Part shown: positions 50,397-59,864 of the stretch, one piece after another
How positions within the stretch are numbered: the first letter of the stretch is position 1
Layout: each line of letters begins with the position of its first letter
NCBI RefSeq assembly: GCF_014648915.1
Contig: NZ_BMSA01000012.1
Span: forward strand, 62,001-126,000
Direction: 5' to 3'
DNA from: Streptomyces phaeofaciens
Lineage (GTDB): Bacteria; Actinomycetota; Actinomycetes; Streptomycetales; Streptomycetaceae
Length of the DNA stretch: 64,000 bases
The notes under the pieces: model-generated
Seen by the model: only the letters and a program-made list of their open reading frames with translations
The model's database searches: none
What the model was told of the DNA's origin: nothing
Program-made: the position numbers and the translations under genes

Positions 50397-53300
50397 CTAA
50401 GCCGCCAAGGTGGTGGGCCTGGCTGTCCGCTCCAGTTCCTTGAAGATGACGTTGAGGACTTCGAGTTCCTCACCGGTGAACAGGTCGTCGGGGCCACCCG
50501 GGGCAAGATCGGCAAACGAATCCTCGTAGAGGTCGCCCAAGCCCAGGATTCCGCGCTTTGCCACCGTATCGATGATCAACGTCAGGAAGTCGATCTGGCG
50601 GGAGCTGAGCTGCTTACCCGTGCAGAAGACTTCGAACGCCTTCTGTGCGGCCTGTCGATCCAGCCCGCACAGCCCGCGCACGAACAGGCCGAGGCCGCCA
50701 GAGGACCGCACCTCGTCGAGGTCCTCCTGGGAGGCGATGGCCTCTGACAGGAAGATCTCCTCCAGGTCCGCCAGATCGAGTTCGGTGATCTGCTCGTTGA
50801 GACGCAGTTTGCGCACCACCGGCTGGTCCTCGTGGCGCAGGAGGTAGGCCCGCGCCTTCTGCTTGAAGCGCTGCTCGTCCGTGCCCTGAGGCATTCCTTG
50901 GATCTCGGCCTCGATGATGTCACCGAACTGGTCGACGAAGTCGGTGTAGACGACGTTCCGCTTGACCTTGGGGTCGGTGAGCCGGGCGAGCCGACGCATA
51001 CGGCGGCGCATGTCCTCCAGCATCGGGAGTGTCACGTCGTTCCACCACTCGTCGCCCGCCACCGCTTCCAGCAGCTCGGCCTGTTCACCGACCGCCGGGA
51101 TGTTGGTCTTGGTGAGCAGGTTGGACGCGATGTCATGGATCTTCGTGCGCAGCTTGGCGAAGTCCTTGCCGCCTTCCAGCGCGGCAAGCTGGAGACCATA
51201 CGCCATCAGGTCGAACCGCTTGGCCTCCTCGCCTGTCTCCTCGTCGTCCGGGCGGAACTCGCTGGGCAGTCCGAGCAGGTGGTCGCGGATCGCGGTGTCC
51301 GCGTCGTCGTCCACCCGGTGCCAGCTCCCGAAGTCGCTGAAGACCTCGACCTCCCGGCGGTGCGGGCGCACCAGGAAGTTGTCTAGGTTCATGCCGGTGA
51401 CGGTGTGGTGCAGCCGGTGGGCCAGCGACCAGCGGATCTCCGCCTCGGTACCGATCGCGTCGGGGCCGGCGTCACGTGCCGGGTCGGGCTGCTGCCGCTT
51501 GTCCAGGACCCGGACCAGGTCGAGCTGGCGCTGGAGGAGCTTTTCGGTGAGGGTGACGGCCCTGCGCCCCTCCGACCGGTCGAGTTGGCTGTTGAAGAAG
51601 TCGATGTTGCCGCAGAAGTCAAAGACGTAGAAGTTCTGCTTGTTGTGCTCGGGGTTGTCGGGGTCGGGGCCATAGAGGGCGGGGCGCAGGCGGGTGCCGC
51701 GGCCGATCATCTGCCAGAACTTGGTCTTGGAGAAGACCGGCTTGGCGAAGACCAGGTTCACCACCTCGGGCACGTCGATGCCGGTGTCGAGCATGTCGAC
51801 GGAGATGGCGATGTCGGGGGCGTTCGGCGGGTTCTTCGGGTTGGAGAAGTCGTCGATGAGGGACTGGGCGTACGTCTCCTTGTACGTGATCACGCGCGCG
51901 GTGTGGCCGGCACCCTGCGGGTAGTTCGCGTTGTAGCGCTCCTCTATGTACCGGGCGTGGTCGTTGTTCTTGGCGAAGATGATCGTCTTGCCGAGCCGGT
52001 CGCCGCCTTCGACGCGGTGGCCGCGCGTCATCAGCGTCTCCAGCATCTTGTCCACGGTGTCCTCGTTGAAGAGGATCTTGTTCATGTCGTGGCGGCCCAC
52101 CGCGTCCGGGATGTCACCGTCCTCGGTCCACTCCTTGGCGTCCCACTCGGCCTTCTCCTCCTCCGAGAGGTCGGCGTAGCGGATACCCTGCTCCATGAAC
52201 TTCAGCGGCACCTTCACCGCCTTGGGGAGGACGAGGTAGCCCTCGGCGGCGGCTTCATGGAGATCGTAGGAGTCGGTCGGGACTCCGTCCTCCATGGCGA
52301 ACAGCTTGTACGTGTTGTGGTCGATCTCGTCCTTGGGCGTGGCGGTCAGGCCGAGCAGTAGCGAGTCGAAGTAGCGGAACAGCTCGCCGTACTTCGCGTA
52401 CACGGAGCGGTGCGCCTCGTCGATGACGATCAGGTCGAAGTGGCCAGGCCCGAAGCGGCGGCGGCCCGCTCCGTCGATGACGTCGATCTGCTTCATCATC
52501 GTCTGGTACGTGGAGAGGTAGACGCGGGCCGCAGCGGCCTTGTCGTCGAGGAGGCTGGCCGCGGGGGTGTTCGGCAGGTTCTCCTTGAACGCCTTCATGG
52601 CCTGGGTGACCAGCGCCTGCCGGTCGGCGAGGAAGAGCACCCGCTGTGCCCAGCCCGCCTTCATCAGCTGGTCCACGAGGGCCACGGTGGTACGGGTCTT
52701 GCCGGTGCCGGTCGCCATGACGAGCAGCGCCTGGCGGCCCCGGTCCCGCTCGAAGGTCTCGCCCACCCGCTTGATCGCGCGGAGCTGGTAGGGGCGGCCG
52801 GCGATCTTCTCGTTCACCGGTGTGGACGTGAGGGAGAGGCGTCCGGCGCGCTGGCGGATGTGCCAGTGCAATTCGTCCTTGGTGAAGAAGCCCTGCACCT
52901 GGCGGGGCGGATAGCCGAGGCTGTCGTCCCAGAGATAGGTCTGGTACCCGTTGGTGTAGAAGATCACCGGGCGGCGGTTGAACTGTGCTTCGAGCGCGTC
53001 GGCGTACAGCTTCGCCTGCTGCTGCCCGTCACGGGCGTCCCGCTGGGTCTTCTTGGCCTCGACGACGGCGAGGGGCTTGCCGTCATCGCCCCAGAGCACG
53101 TAGTCGACGTAACCCTTGCCCGTCTTGGTGGGCATCCCGGTCGCTATCGGATACTCGGTGTCCTTGCTCGGGATGAGGAGGTCCCAGCCCGCTTCCTTGA
53201 GGAGCAGGTCGATGAAGGCGTCGCGGGTCGCCTTCTCGTCGTAGTCGTGGGTGTCCTGTACGGCCTGGTTGGCGGCCTTGGCGGCGGCGACCTGCTTCTT

Positions 53301-53993
53301 GAGCTCTTCGAGCTGTCGGGCGAGGTCCGCGTTCTGGGCGCGCTCGGCGGCCAGCTCCTCTGCCTGCTGCTTGAAGCGTGCCTCGTCCTCCGCCTCCTTG
53401 GCCTTGAGTTCGGCCTGCTTCAGCGCGCGAACCTGCGGGGAGAGGGGACGCGGTACGGCGCTGGTGTCGAAGTCCAGCCCGGCAGGCGGCAGAGCCGAAG
53501 CCTGGCGGGTGTAGGTACGGGCGAACCAGTAGAGGGAGTGGAACAGCTCCTTGACGCTGGCCTCGGCGACGGTCTTCGGGACGGGGGCGGCCTTGTGCAC
53601 GGCGTTGTTGCCGTGCCGGCGGATGAGGTCCATCTTGGCGTTGACCGTCGGCCCGACGAGCTGCCGGAAACTCGGCTCGTGGAGCATCGCCGCGAGATCT
53701 TTTTTGTAGGGCTCGCTGAGGCTGCTGTCCTTGTCGTACATCCAGCGGGCGGTGATCTCGATAGCGCGGCGGGCGTAGAAGCAGGCGGCACGGGGGTCGT
53801 GATGGATCAGCCGCTCGGCGCGGATCGCCTCGTCGTAAAGGGCGGGCCACTCGGCTCGGAGGAAGCTGAAGTTGCCGTTCGCGGTATGGCCGACGTTGTC
53901 GGCTGCGGCGCGGTCGCGGGCGTGCTTATCGTGACTTGCCTGGCCCTGGCTGTCGCTGTTCTGGCCGCTCTGACCATTCTGCTCGCTACCCAT
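50397..53993 (-). CDS. hsdR: Type I restriction enzyme HsdR
   Basis: The 1198-residue motor and nuclease subunit of a type I R-M system. Residues about 20-110 are DUF4145, common in this HsdR group. A coiled coil follows at about 180-235. The nuclease motif is D...EAKK near residue 311. Helicase motifs are Walker A MATGTGKTRT near 424, VIDEAHR near 526, and the later SVDMLDTGIDVPEV and MIGRGTRLRP. The C-terminal third contacts HsdM/S. ATG 53993 fits the family start, though spacing from AGGGGAGAGGG is long. It follows hsdS with a 201-bp gap in the same orientation. Confidence 0.95.
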   Translation of the reverse strand: MGSEQNGQSGQNSDSQGQASHDKHARDRAAADNVGHTANGNFSFLRAEWPALYDEAIRAERLIHHDPRAACFYARRAIEITARWMYDKDSSLSEPYKKDLAAMLHEPSFRQLVGPTVNAKMDLIRRHGNNAVHKAAPVPKTVAEASVKELFHSLYWFARTYTRQASALPPAGLDFDTSAVPRPLSPQVRALKQAELKAKEAEDEARFKQQAEELAAERAQNADLARQLEELKKQVAAAKAANQAVQDTHDYDEKATRDAFIDLLLKEAGWDLLIPSKDTEYPIATGMPTKTGKGYVDYVLWGDDGKPLAVVEAKKTQRDARDGQQQAKLYADALEAQFNRRPVIFYTNGYQTYLWDDSLGYPPRQVQGFFTKDELHWHIRQRAGRLSLTSTPVNEKIAGRPYQLRAIKRVGETFERDRGRQALLVMATGTGKTRTTVALVDQLMKAGWAQRVLFLADRQALVTQAMKAFKENLPNTPAASLLDDKAAAARVYLSTYQTMMKQIDVIDGAGRRRFGPGHFDLIVIDEAHRSVYAKYGELFRYFDSLLLGLTATPKDEIDHNTYKLFAMEDGVPTDSYDLHEAAAEGYLVLPKAVKVPLKFMEQGIRYADLSEEEKAEWDAKEWTEDGDIPDAVGRHDMNKILFNEDTVDKMLETLMTRGHRVEGGDRLGKTIIFAKNNDHARYIEERYNANYPQGAGHTARVITYKETYAQSLIDDFSNPKNPPNAPDIAISVDMLDTGIDVPEVVNLVFAKPVFSKTKFWQMIGRGTRLRPALYGPDPDNPEHNKQNFYVFDFCGNIDFFNSQLDRSEGRRAVTLTEKLLQRQLDLVRVLDKRQQPDPARDAGPDAIGTEAEIRWSLAHRLHHTVTGMNLDNFLVRPHRREVEVFSDFGSWHRVDDDADTAIRDHLLGLPSEFRPDDEETGEEAKRFDLMAYGLQLAALEGGKDFAKLRTKIHDIASNLLTKTNIPAVGEQAELLEAVAGDEWWNDVTLPMLEDMRRRMRRLARLTDPKVKRNVVYTDFVDQFGDIIEAEIQGMPQGTDEQRFKQKARAYLLRHEDQPVVRKLRLNEQITELDLADLEEIFLSEAIASQEDLDEVRSSGGLGLFVRGLCGLDRQAAQKAFEVFCTGKQLSSRQIDFLTLIIDTVAKRGILGLGDLYEDSFADLAPGGPDDLFTGEELEVLNVIFKELERTARPTTLAA

Positions 53994-54194
53994 GGCGGTG
54001 CGGTGTCCCTCTCCCCTGTGGCGGCCTTGTCGTACGGGCCCGGGGCTCGGCATCCCGGCCCGCACGAGGCCGACGTTTCCGTCCGTCTCCTACGGCAGAA
54101 CCACCCGCGGGCCAGGCTCCCCTGCCCGGCCCGCGGACGGCGTGTTGTGCTGGTGGTGCGGTCGGCGCTGCGCACCGGGTGCGGCGAGAGCGGT

Positions 54195-55406
54195 CTACGC
54201 AGCTTCGCCGGGAGCTTCATGATCCCAGAGAGTGCCGGAGAAGGCACGGTGCTGGAGAGAGGAGAAGAGCTCGTCGAGGGCGGCGAGGTGCCGGACATTC
54301 CTGGCGCGCTGGCTGTCCACGCATTCCACTCGGCAGACAAATTCCTGTTGCCTACTCATGGGCGGCACCATAAGGGAAATAGATGAGAACTGCGTCTTGT
54401 TGACCAAGCCTGTCATGGCCCCTGTCGATTTCTGCTGAATCAGAGCCTTACCCACACGGATCTGCTCCAGCATAAACCGCGGCAACGGGTCTTGGGAGAT
54501 GAAGGCATTGATCTGCTGATTGATGGCAACCCGCCGCCCCGCCAGCACTGCATTCCCGATACTGGCCGGACTGCCCGCGATACATGTCACCAAAATCGAT
54601 TCGGCGGGGACGACGCGACCGGCTTTCTCTCCCGCTACGGTCAGGTGCTCGGCCGCCTGGCTCGGGTTCAATTCAGGCGGCCTAATGTTATCGGTTTTGA
54701 TCCACTCGATACCCTCACCGTAGTTCTCAGGCCTGGCTCGCGAGGGCGTGTTTCCCGTAACTACCACACCGAGCTCGCCGATTGTTTTTCGATCCCACAA
54801 GGCATTACATGAAGCAGGATCACCGAACATGTCGAGGAAGATGGACTGGGCGAGGTCGTCAAGAAGGGCAATGGCCTCGCGACGCTTGGCACGGAGAGTG
54901 TCTACCTGGTCGAGGACAGCAGCGATGCGCCTCTGCTCCGGAAGGGGAGGGAGTGGAACTCTAAGAGCCAGCAGGCTTTCCTTACTTACCGTGGCTTGAT
55001 TTACCCATTGCTTACACAGGCCACGAAAGATTCCTGACTCAAACTGGCATGACAGCCAGCGGCTAAGGTATGCAGGATCGAGCTTTTCTCCGTCAGTGCG
55101 AATTCTCTGAAAATGGTTACTGTACACCGCTTCTTCGTCAAGGCCAGACCAGAATAGCGTCTTCCCAACCAAGTCAGGGCTATTGGTGGCATTGAACAGA
55201 ACATCGCCAGCGAGAAGCTTATTTTTAGCGACACCCGGATGATTCCGGGGCACCCGACGCTGCTTGCCCAGATCAATGTCACCTGACTTGGTAACATTGT
55301 TCATTCGGACCTGGAAGATCCCGTTCGGATCAACCTCTCCGCACGCAAATCCCGGCTTGACCTCACGAACAAGATCTTCGAGCAATGGCCTGCGCAGCTC
55401 GGTCAC
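54195..55406 (-). CDS. hsdS: Type I specificity subunit HsdS
   Basis: The 403-residue DNA-recognition subunit. Two target-recognition halves are visible, each followed by a conserved helix (LPPLPEQRRIAAVLDQVDTLRAKRREAIALLDDLAQSIF-type spacer after the first, shorter repeat at the end). GTG 55406 overlaps the hsdM stop (GTGA). The gene is clearly AT-richer than its neighbours, as expected for fast-changing, horizontally moved recognition domains. The recognised DNA site cannot be predicted. Confidence 0.94.
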   Translation of the reverse strand: MTELRRPLLEDLVREVKPGFACGEVDPNGIFQVRMNNVTKSGDIDLGKQRRVPRNHPGVAKNKLLAGDVLFNATNSPDLVGKTLFWSGLDEEAVYSNHFQRIRTDGEKLDPAYLSRWLSCQFESGIFRGLCKQWVNQATVSKESLLALRVPLPPLPEQRRIAAVLDQVDTLRAKRREAIALLDDLAQSIFLDMFGDPASCNALWDRKTIGELGVVVTGNTPSRARPENYGEGIEWIKTDNIRPPELNPSQAAEHLTVAGEKAGRVVPAESILVTCIAGSPASIGNAVLAGRRVAINQQINAFISQDPLPRFMLEQIRVGKALIQQKSTGAMTGLVNKTQFSSISLMVPPMSRQQEFVCRVECVDSQRARNVRHLAALDELFSSLQHRAFSGTLWDHEAPGEAA

Positions 55407-56923
55407 GCCAGCATTCCCTTCAGCTCTTCCGTTCCCTTGGCAATCTCCTCATTCAGGCGCTCCAAGTCAGCCAGGATGTCCAACGGCGCGCGCGTCTTGA
55501 TCTCCTCGCGGACGATCTCCTTGTATCGGTTTAGTGAGAGGTCGTAGCCCTGCGCTGCGATGTCCGCCTTGGATACACAGAAGCTTTGCTCGGTCCTGGC
55601 CCGGTCCCTCTCGGTGCCGTCTCGTTCCTGCCAGCGCGCAAGGACGTCCGGGAGGTTGTTCTTCAGGAGTTCGTCCGGCGTCAGCAGTTCGCCCTGTGGG
55701 CGTACGCCCAAGCGCTCCTCCGGAAGCAGCGGGTTGCGCTTGTCGTCCAGGCTCAGGCCGTCCGCCTGCACGTCGTAGAACCAGACGTGGTTCGTACCGC
55801 CCGAGTCCGTCCTCGTGAAGAACAGGATCGCGGTCGACACACCGGCGTATGGCTTGAAGACCCCGCTCGGAAGCTTGACCACCGCCTGGAGCTGCTGTTC
55901 CTCCACCAGGATGCGGCGCAGCTCCTTGTGCGCCTTGGTCGAACCGAACAACACCCCATCGGGGACGATGACGGCCGCCCGACCACCGGGCTTCAGGAGC
56001 CGCAAGAATAGGGCCAGAAACAGCAGTTCCGTCTTCTTCGTCTTGACGATGCGCTGGAGGTCGACCGCCGTGGACTCGTAGTCCAGGTTCCCTGCGAAAG
56101 GCGGGTTCGCGAGGATCAAGGAGTAGCGCTCGGCCTCGTCGGCCGCACTCTCCGCGAGCGAGTCGCGATAACGGATGTCCGGGTTCTCGATACCATGCAA
56201 CAGCATGTTCATCGAGCCGATGCGGAGCATCGTGTTGTCGAAGTCGAAGCCGTGGAACATCGACTCGTTGAAGTGCTTACGCTGCTCCACCCCCAGCAGC
56301 GCGTCACGATGCACCCGCTGCACGTACGACGCCGCCTGCACCAGGAAGCCAGCTGTGCCGCACGCCGGGTCACAGATCTCGTCGCGCGGCCCCGGCTGGG
56401 TCATCTCGACCATCAGGTCGATGATGTGGCGCGGCGTGCGGAACTGACCGTTCTGGCCAGCCGTGGCGATCTTCGCGAGCAGGTACTCGTAGATGTCACC
56501 CTTAGTGTCGCTGCTGTCCATAGAGACGTCGTCGAGTAGGTCGACGACCTTCGCGAGCAAGTTGGGCCCCGGAATCGTGAACCGGGCGTCCTTCATGTGG
56601 TGGGAGTACGTCGATTCGTCCCCACCCATGCGGCGCAGGTACGGGAAGACGCCGTCGGCGACGAGCCCGTACATGATCTCGGGGTCCTTGACCTTGAAAT
56701 TCTGCCAGCGCAGATTTTGCTGGTCGTCCGAGAAGAAGGGGTCCGGGTCGGGCTTGCCCGTTGCGGTCGCCTTGCGGTCCTTGCGGGTCTGGATCTCGTC
56801 CAGCCGCTTGATGAAGAGCAGGTATGTGATCTGCTCCATCACCTCCAGCGGATTGGAAATGCCGCCCGACCAGAACGCGTCCCAGACGCGCCCCACCTTG
56901 CTCTTCAGCTCGCCCGTAATCAC
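55403..56923 (-). CDS. hsdM: Type I DNA methyltransferase HsdM
   Basis: The 506-residue N6-adenine methyltransferase subunit. An N-terminal HsdM helical domain starts MITGELKSKVGRVWDAFW. SAM-binding motif I is CDPACGTAGF near residue 183 and catalytic motif IV is NPPF near 271. I chose GTG 56923 because family proteins start there; ATG 56971 gives 16 extra residues and is possible. The hsdM-hsdS overlap shows an operon, with hsdM as the first gene. Confidence 0.95.
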   Translation of the reverse strand: MITGELKSKVGRVWDAFWSGGISNPLEVMEQITYLLFIKRLDEIQTRKDRKATATGKPDPDPFFSDDQQNLRWQNFKVKDPEIMYGLVADGVFPYLRRMGGDESTYSHHMKDARFTIPGPNLLAKVVDLLDDVSMDSSDTKGDIYEYLLAKIATAGQNGQFRTPRHIIDLMVEMTQPGPRDEICDPACGTAGFLVQAASYVQRVHRDALLGVEQRKHFNESMFHGFDFDNTMLRIGSMNMLLHGIENPDIRYRDSLAESAADEAERYSLILANPPFAGNLDYESTAVDLQRIVKTKKTELLFLALFLRLLKPGGRAAVIVPDGVLFGSTKAHKELRRILVEEQQLQAVVKLPSGVFKPYAGVSTAILFFTRTDSGGTNHVWFYDVQADGLSLDDKRNPLLPEERLGVRPQGELLTPDELLKNNLPDVLARWQERDGTERDRARTEQSFCVSKADIAAQGYDLSLNRYKEIVREEIKTRAPLDILADLERLNEEIAKGTEELKGMLA

Positions 56924-57257
56924 ACAGAGGATCCTACGGCCCCCGAACCCCGCGCCATCCAGACTTGACATGGCCGAGACTCCGCCACCCCGGGTCTCAT
57001 ACGTCGACCTCCGCGCACACCGTCTTGCCCGGCCCACCATCCCGCAGCTTCGCCGTCGCTGGCCGCCTGGGCAGCGTTCCTCGGCTTCGCCCGTAAAGGT
57101 TGACCGAAACCCGTACCACCTAACGTGCTCTCGGCTTGACCGACCGTAGTCGTTCTCGGCAGGATCGGCCTCAGCAAGCAAAACATCGCGCATATGGCTG
57201 CGCAGACCCTGTGGCCGTCCCTTCGGGGGCGGCCACAGACGTGTCTCGGGAGGTTCG
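56924..57257. other. 334-bp divergent gap hsdM/DUF3800
   Basis: Control region for both the R-M operon and the DUF3800 gene. It contains a strong hairpin near the DUF3800 start. No gene is supported, and I see no clear operator palindrome beyond that hairpin. Confidence 0.55.
57209..57238 (+). terminator. Hairpin in DUF3800 leader
   Basis: CTGTGGCCGTCCC pairs with GGGGGCGGCCACAG (one G-T pair) around loop TTC. It ends 19 bp before the GTG start of DUF3800, so it could act as an attenuator, or block read-in from the left. Confidence 0.6.
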
Positions 57258-58196
57258 GTGCATCTGTGCTACATCGACGAGGCGGGCAACGGGCAGACGC
57301 TCGAGCCCATGAGGCCTGACGCCCCTCCGGTCCTCGTCGTCGGCGGATTCACCGTGCCCCGAGCCCAGATCAAGTCTCTCACCTGGGCCTTCCTCGACGT
57401 CAAGAAGCACTACCGGCCGCAGTTGCGGAACACGGACCAGCTCTCCGAGGTGATCCAGCACGAGATCAAGGGCTCGGACGTCCGCAAGAACCTCCGTGCC
57501 GGCAACCACGGCTGGCGACGTGCGGCCATGGAGCTGGTGGCTTCGCTGCTCGACATATTGGAGTCTCACGAAGCCCGTATCCTCGCCCGCGTGTGGATCA
57601 AAGAGGAAGGGCTGGCGTTCGACGAGTCCGGGGTGTACCCAGCCTCCGTCGCCGCGTTGAACGAGACCTTCCAGGCTCAGCTCGCCCATGAGCACTCGCG
57701 CGGCATGATGGTCCTCGACAGCCGCACGAAGGTGAAGAACGCTCCCAATGTCCACTGCGTGACCACCCGCAAGTACCGCGCGGGCGGTGACAGCCTCCGC
57801 GGAGTCATCGAGTCGCCGGTCTTCGGTCACAGCGACACCCACACGCTCCTCCAACTCGCCGATCTCGTGGTGTCCTCCCTGCTCTTCCCCATCGCGTGCC
57901 ATGCCTACCTGGGCGACGTGACGTGGAACGTGCACTGCGACAACGCTTACCGGCCATTGCGGGAGCAGTTCGGGCGGCGGCTGAAGAAACTGCAGTTCCG
58001 GTACCAGGACCCGACGGGGAAGTGGCGCGGCGGGATCGTCGTGTCCGACCGGCGGACGCAGCAGCCGTCCAGCCTGATGTTCGGACCTAAGAAGACGGTG
58101 ACCGTGCCTACTGCTGCGATCCCGGGACAACCGGGAGCTCCGGCTCCCGAGCAGTGTGAGGCCGAGCCGGACGGCGGTTTGCCGCCTCTTCCCTAG
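57258..58196 (+). CDS. DUF3800 protein
   Basis: A 312-residue protein of the DUF3800 family, with the N-terminal YIDEAGN motif (residues 5-11), the later MVLDSRTK segment and the C-terminal THTLLQLADLVVSSLLF. These acidic positions match an RNase H-like metal site, so a nuclease role has been proposed for the family. GTG 57258 follows GGGAGG. It is next to a type I R-M system in a mobile element, which fits a defence role. The last 40 residues are Pro-rich. Confidence 0.85.
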   Translation: MHLCYIDEAGNGQTLEPMRPDAPPVLVVGGFTVPRAQIKSLTWAFLDVKKHYRPQLRNTDQLSEVIQHEIKGSDVRKNLRAGNHGWRRAAMELVASLLDILESHEARILARVWIKEEGLAFDESGVYPASVAALNETFQAQLAHEHSRGMMVLDSRTKVKNAPNVHCVTTRKYRAGGDSLRGVIESPVFGHSDTHTLLQLADLVVSSLLFPIACHAYLGDVTWNVHCDNAYRPLREQFGRRLKKLQFRYQDPTGKWRGGIVVSDRRTQQPSSLMFGPKKTVTVPTAAIPGQPGAPAPEQCEAEPDGGLPPLP

Positions 58197-58297
58197 TGGG
58201 AGGACCTACGACAGGGGCGACAGCTTTCGCAGCCAATTTGCCCAGCTCAACGGCACGATGGCCCCGCCTCTCTTCTAAAGCGGGGTTGCGGGCGCGA

Positions 58298-58768
58298 TCA
58301 GCCGAGATAGGGCCGCTCACGGTGCTCCAGGAAGTGGCGGATCCTGAGCCGCTGCGTGTGGTGCATCGGTAGTTGGTCAATCTCCTCGGGCTGGACGAAC
58401 CGCAACTCCGTGGACTCGTCCGAGATCGCGAGCTGGCCCCCGACTACACGGGCGGTAAAGCAGACATTGAACTGTCGGCGCACCTCACCGTCAGAGTAGG
58501 CGATGACGTGGCGAGGGTCTGTGTACGTGCCCACGAGCCCGGTGATCTCTACGTCCAGACCCGTTTCTTCCTTCACCTCGCGGACGGCCGTTCCTGGGAG
58601 GGAATCGGTCATCTCCATGCCGCCACCAGGTAGCGCCCAGAGATCGTTGTCCCGGCGGCGCTGAAGGAGCACACGCCCTTCGCCGTCGGTGATCACGGCA
58701 GACGCGGCGACCACCAAGCTGTTCGGCGCGGGTGCTGCTGGGTCGTCGTAGTACTCGGTCCGTGCCAT
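58298..58768 (-). CDS. Nudix hydrolase, possibly Pif-like
   Basis: A 156-residue Nudix-fold protein. The box reads GGMEMTDSLPGTAVREVKEE-TGL: the REVKEETGL half is intact, but the Glu at the seventh position of the consensus is Asp. ATG 58768 lies 2 bp after the XRE regulator stop, so the two are coupled. In pSAM2 the immunity protein Pif carries a Nudix motif, so this could set conjugal immunity for the element. That is inference by fold and location only. Confidence 0.85.
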   Translation of the reverse strand: MARTEYYDDPAAPAPNSLVVAASAVITDGEGRVLLQRRRDNDLWALPGGGMEMTDSLPGTAVREVKEETGLDVEITGLVGTYTDPRHVIAYSDGEVRRQFNVCFTARVVGGQLAISDESTELRFVQPEEIDQLPMHHTQRLRIRHFLEHRERPYLG

Positions 58769-58770
58769 GG

Positions 58771-59514
58771 TCACTCTTCCGTTACCGGTGTCGCGGTCTC
58801 CCACACAGCGTCGAAGCTGCTGGCGTAGGTGTCGAACATGCCGCCCTCTCCGTTGCGCCGAAGATGCCACACGGGAGCACCGTAGGCGTTCACGCCCCAG
58901 ACATGGGCATTGACCAGTGTCTGGTCATCCGCGCGGTAGATCGAGTTGTAGAGCGTGGTGGCATGGGTCCGCACCTCGATGCCAGGTACCCCGGCAAGGG
59001 GGCGATAGTGCATGAGGGCGAGTCGGCAACGGGACTCGATGCCGTGGCCGAACCGCTCTTCTGTGCCGCGCTGTTGGACATTCACGCTGTCCGGATCGCC
59101 GATCGCGATACGAACCGCGCACCCGTCGGCAGCTCGCTCTCGCAGCAGGTCGTTGAGCCGCGGGTACGCCTCGTGCAGGAAGACGGCGGCATACACCAAC
59201 ACGTCGATGTGCCTGCGGGCCTGCGTCAACATGTCCACGAAGGTGGAGACGGGGATGTCCGCCCGCTGATCGTAGAGAGCCACAAGTTCCGGGCTGACTG
59301 CGCGGGCAGGGCGTGCCTGCCGGAGCGCGGGCCATAGAGCGTGCACGTCTTCTCCTAGCGTTTCCGCTGCCAGCATGGCCGTGGCACGACGCGGCGTACG
59401 CCCCAAATTGACCCATCGTTCAACGGACTTGGGATCGACTTCGACCCTGTCCGCAAGGGCGGTGTACGTCCAGCCGCCGGCCGCCATGGCAGCACGTAGC
59501 TTCTCGTTCGGCAT
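58771..59514 (-). CDS. XRE regulator with PLD-like C-terminal domain
   Basis: A 247-residue protein. The N-terminal helix-turn-helix reads AMAAGGWTYTALADRVEVDPKSVERWVNLG. The C-terminal region (about residues 90-240, VLVYAAVFLHEAYPRLNDLL, RIAIGDPDS) resembles the DUF5919 or PLD-like domain found on actinobacterial XRE proteins. ATG 59514 follows GGGAGAG. Transcribed together with the Nudix gene and divergent from a small plus-strand operon. Such pairs are common in Streptomyces integrative elements as I recall. Confidence 0.85.
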   Translation of the reverse strand: MPNEKLRAAMAAGGWTYTALADRVEVDPKSVERWVNLGRTPRRATAMLAAETLGEDVHALWPALRQARPARAVSPELVALYDQRADIPVSTFVDMLTQARRHIDVLVYAAVFLHEAYPRLNDLLRERAADGCAVRIAIGDPDSVNVQQRGTEERFGHGIESRCRLALMHYRPLAGVPGIEVRTHATTLYNSIYRADDQTLVNAHVWGVNAYGAPVWHLRRNGEGGMFDTYASSFDAVWETATPVTEE

Positions 59515-59597
59515 CCCAATCTCTCCCAACACTCGGGGACGGCGATAGGGACGTTCTACCCGACGAGAGACGTCCCGAAGTGGTGTTTGTCGGAGGT

Positions 59598-59626
59598 TTC
59601 GACGTCCCCATGAGCGACAGTATGCT
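59598..59626 (+). promoter_or_regulatory. Promoter giving a leaderless transcript
   Basis: TTCGAC (59598-59603), 17 bp, TATGCT (59621-59626). Transcription would start near 59633, right at ATG 59634. Confidence 0.5.
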
Positions 59627-59633
59627 CGTGCAC

Positions 59634-59864
59634 ATGGCGAGCAACCAGCAGACCAGACCAGGCATCGGTGAACTGGCGAAGGACACCTCCAGGAACCGCA
59701 TCGGCATCGTCATGGATGAGGTCGGCGGCCGTGTGCAGATAAGGCCGATCGGCGGCGGCGCCGAGTGGGACGCCATGCCGGACGACGTGGAGCCGCCGAG
59801 TGCGCGGGAGGAACTGAGCGCACGTCTGGCCATCAAGAACCGCAATCGTCGGGCCGGGCTGTGA
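59634..59864 (+). CDS. Small element-borne protein
   Basis: A 76-residue protein beginning MASNQQTRPGIGELAKDTSRNRIG, with a beta-rich core (VMDEVGGRVQIRPIGGGAEWD) and a basic end. I recall similar proteins in many Streptomyces integrative elements, always hypothetical. The start follows the TTCGAC/TATGCT promoter directly, so it is probably leaderless; upstream ATG 59610 is the alternative. Its stop overlaps the next start. Confidence 0.7.
   Translation: MASNQQTRPGIGELAKDTSRNRIGIVMDEVGGRVQIRPIGGGAEWDAMPDDVEPPSAREELSARLAIKNRNRRAGL

Noticed and set aside
50397..58196. BREX or DISARM defence system
   Set aside because: No PglZ, BrxC or DrmABC-like genes; the genes fit a plain type I R-M system plus DUF3800.
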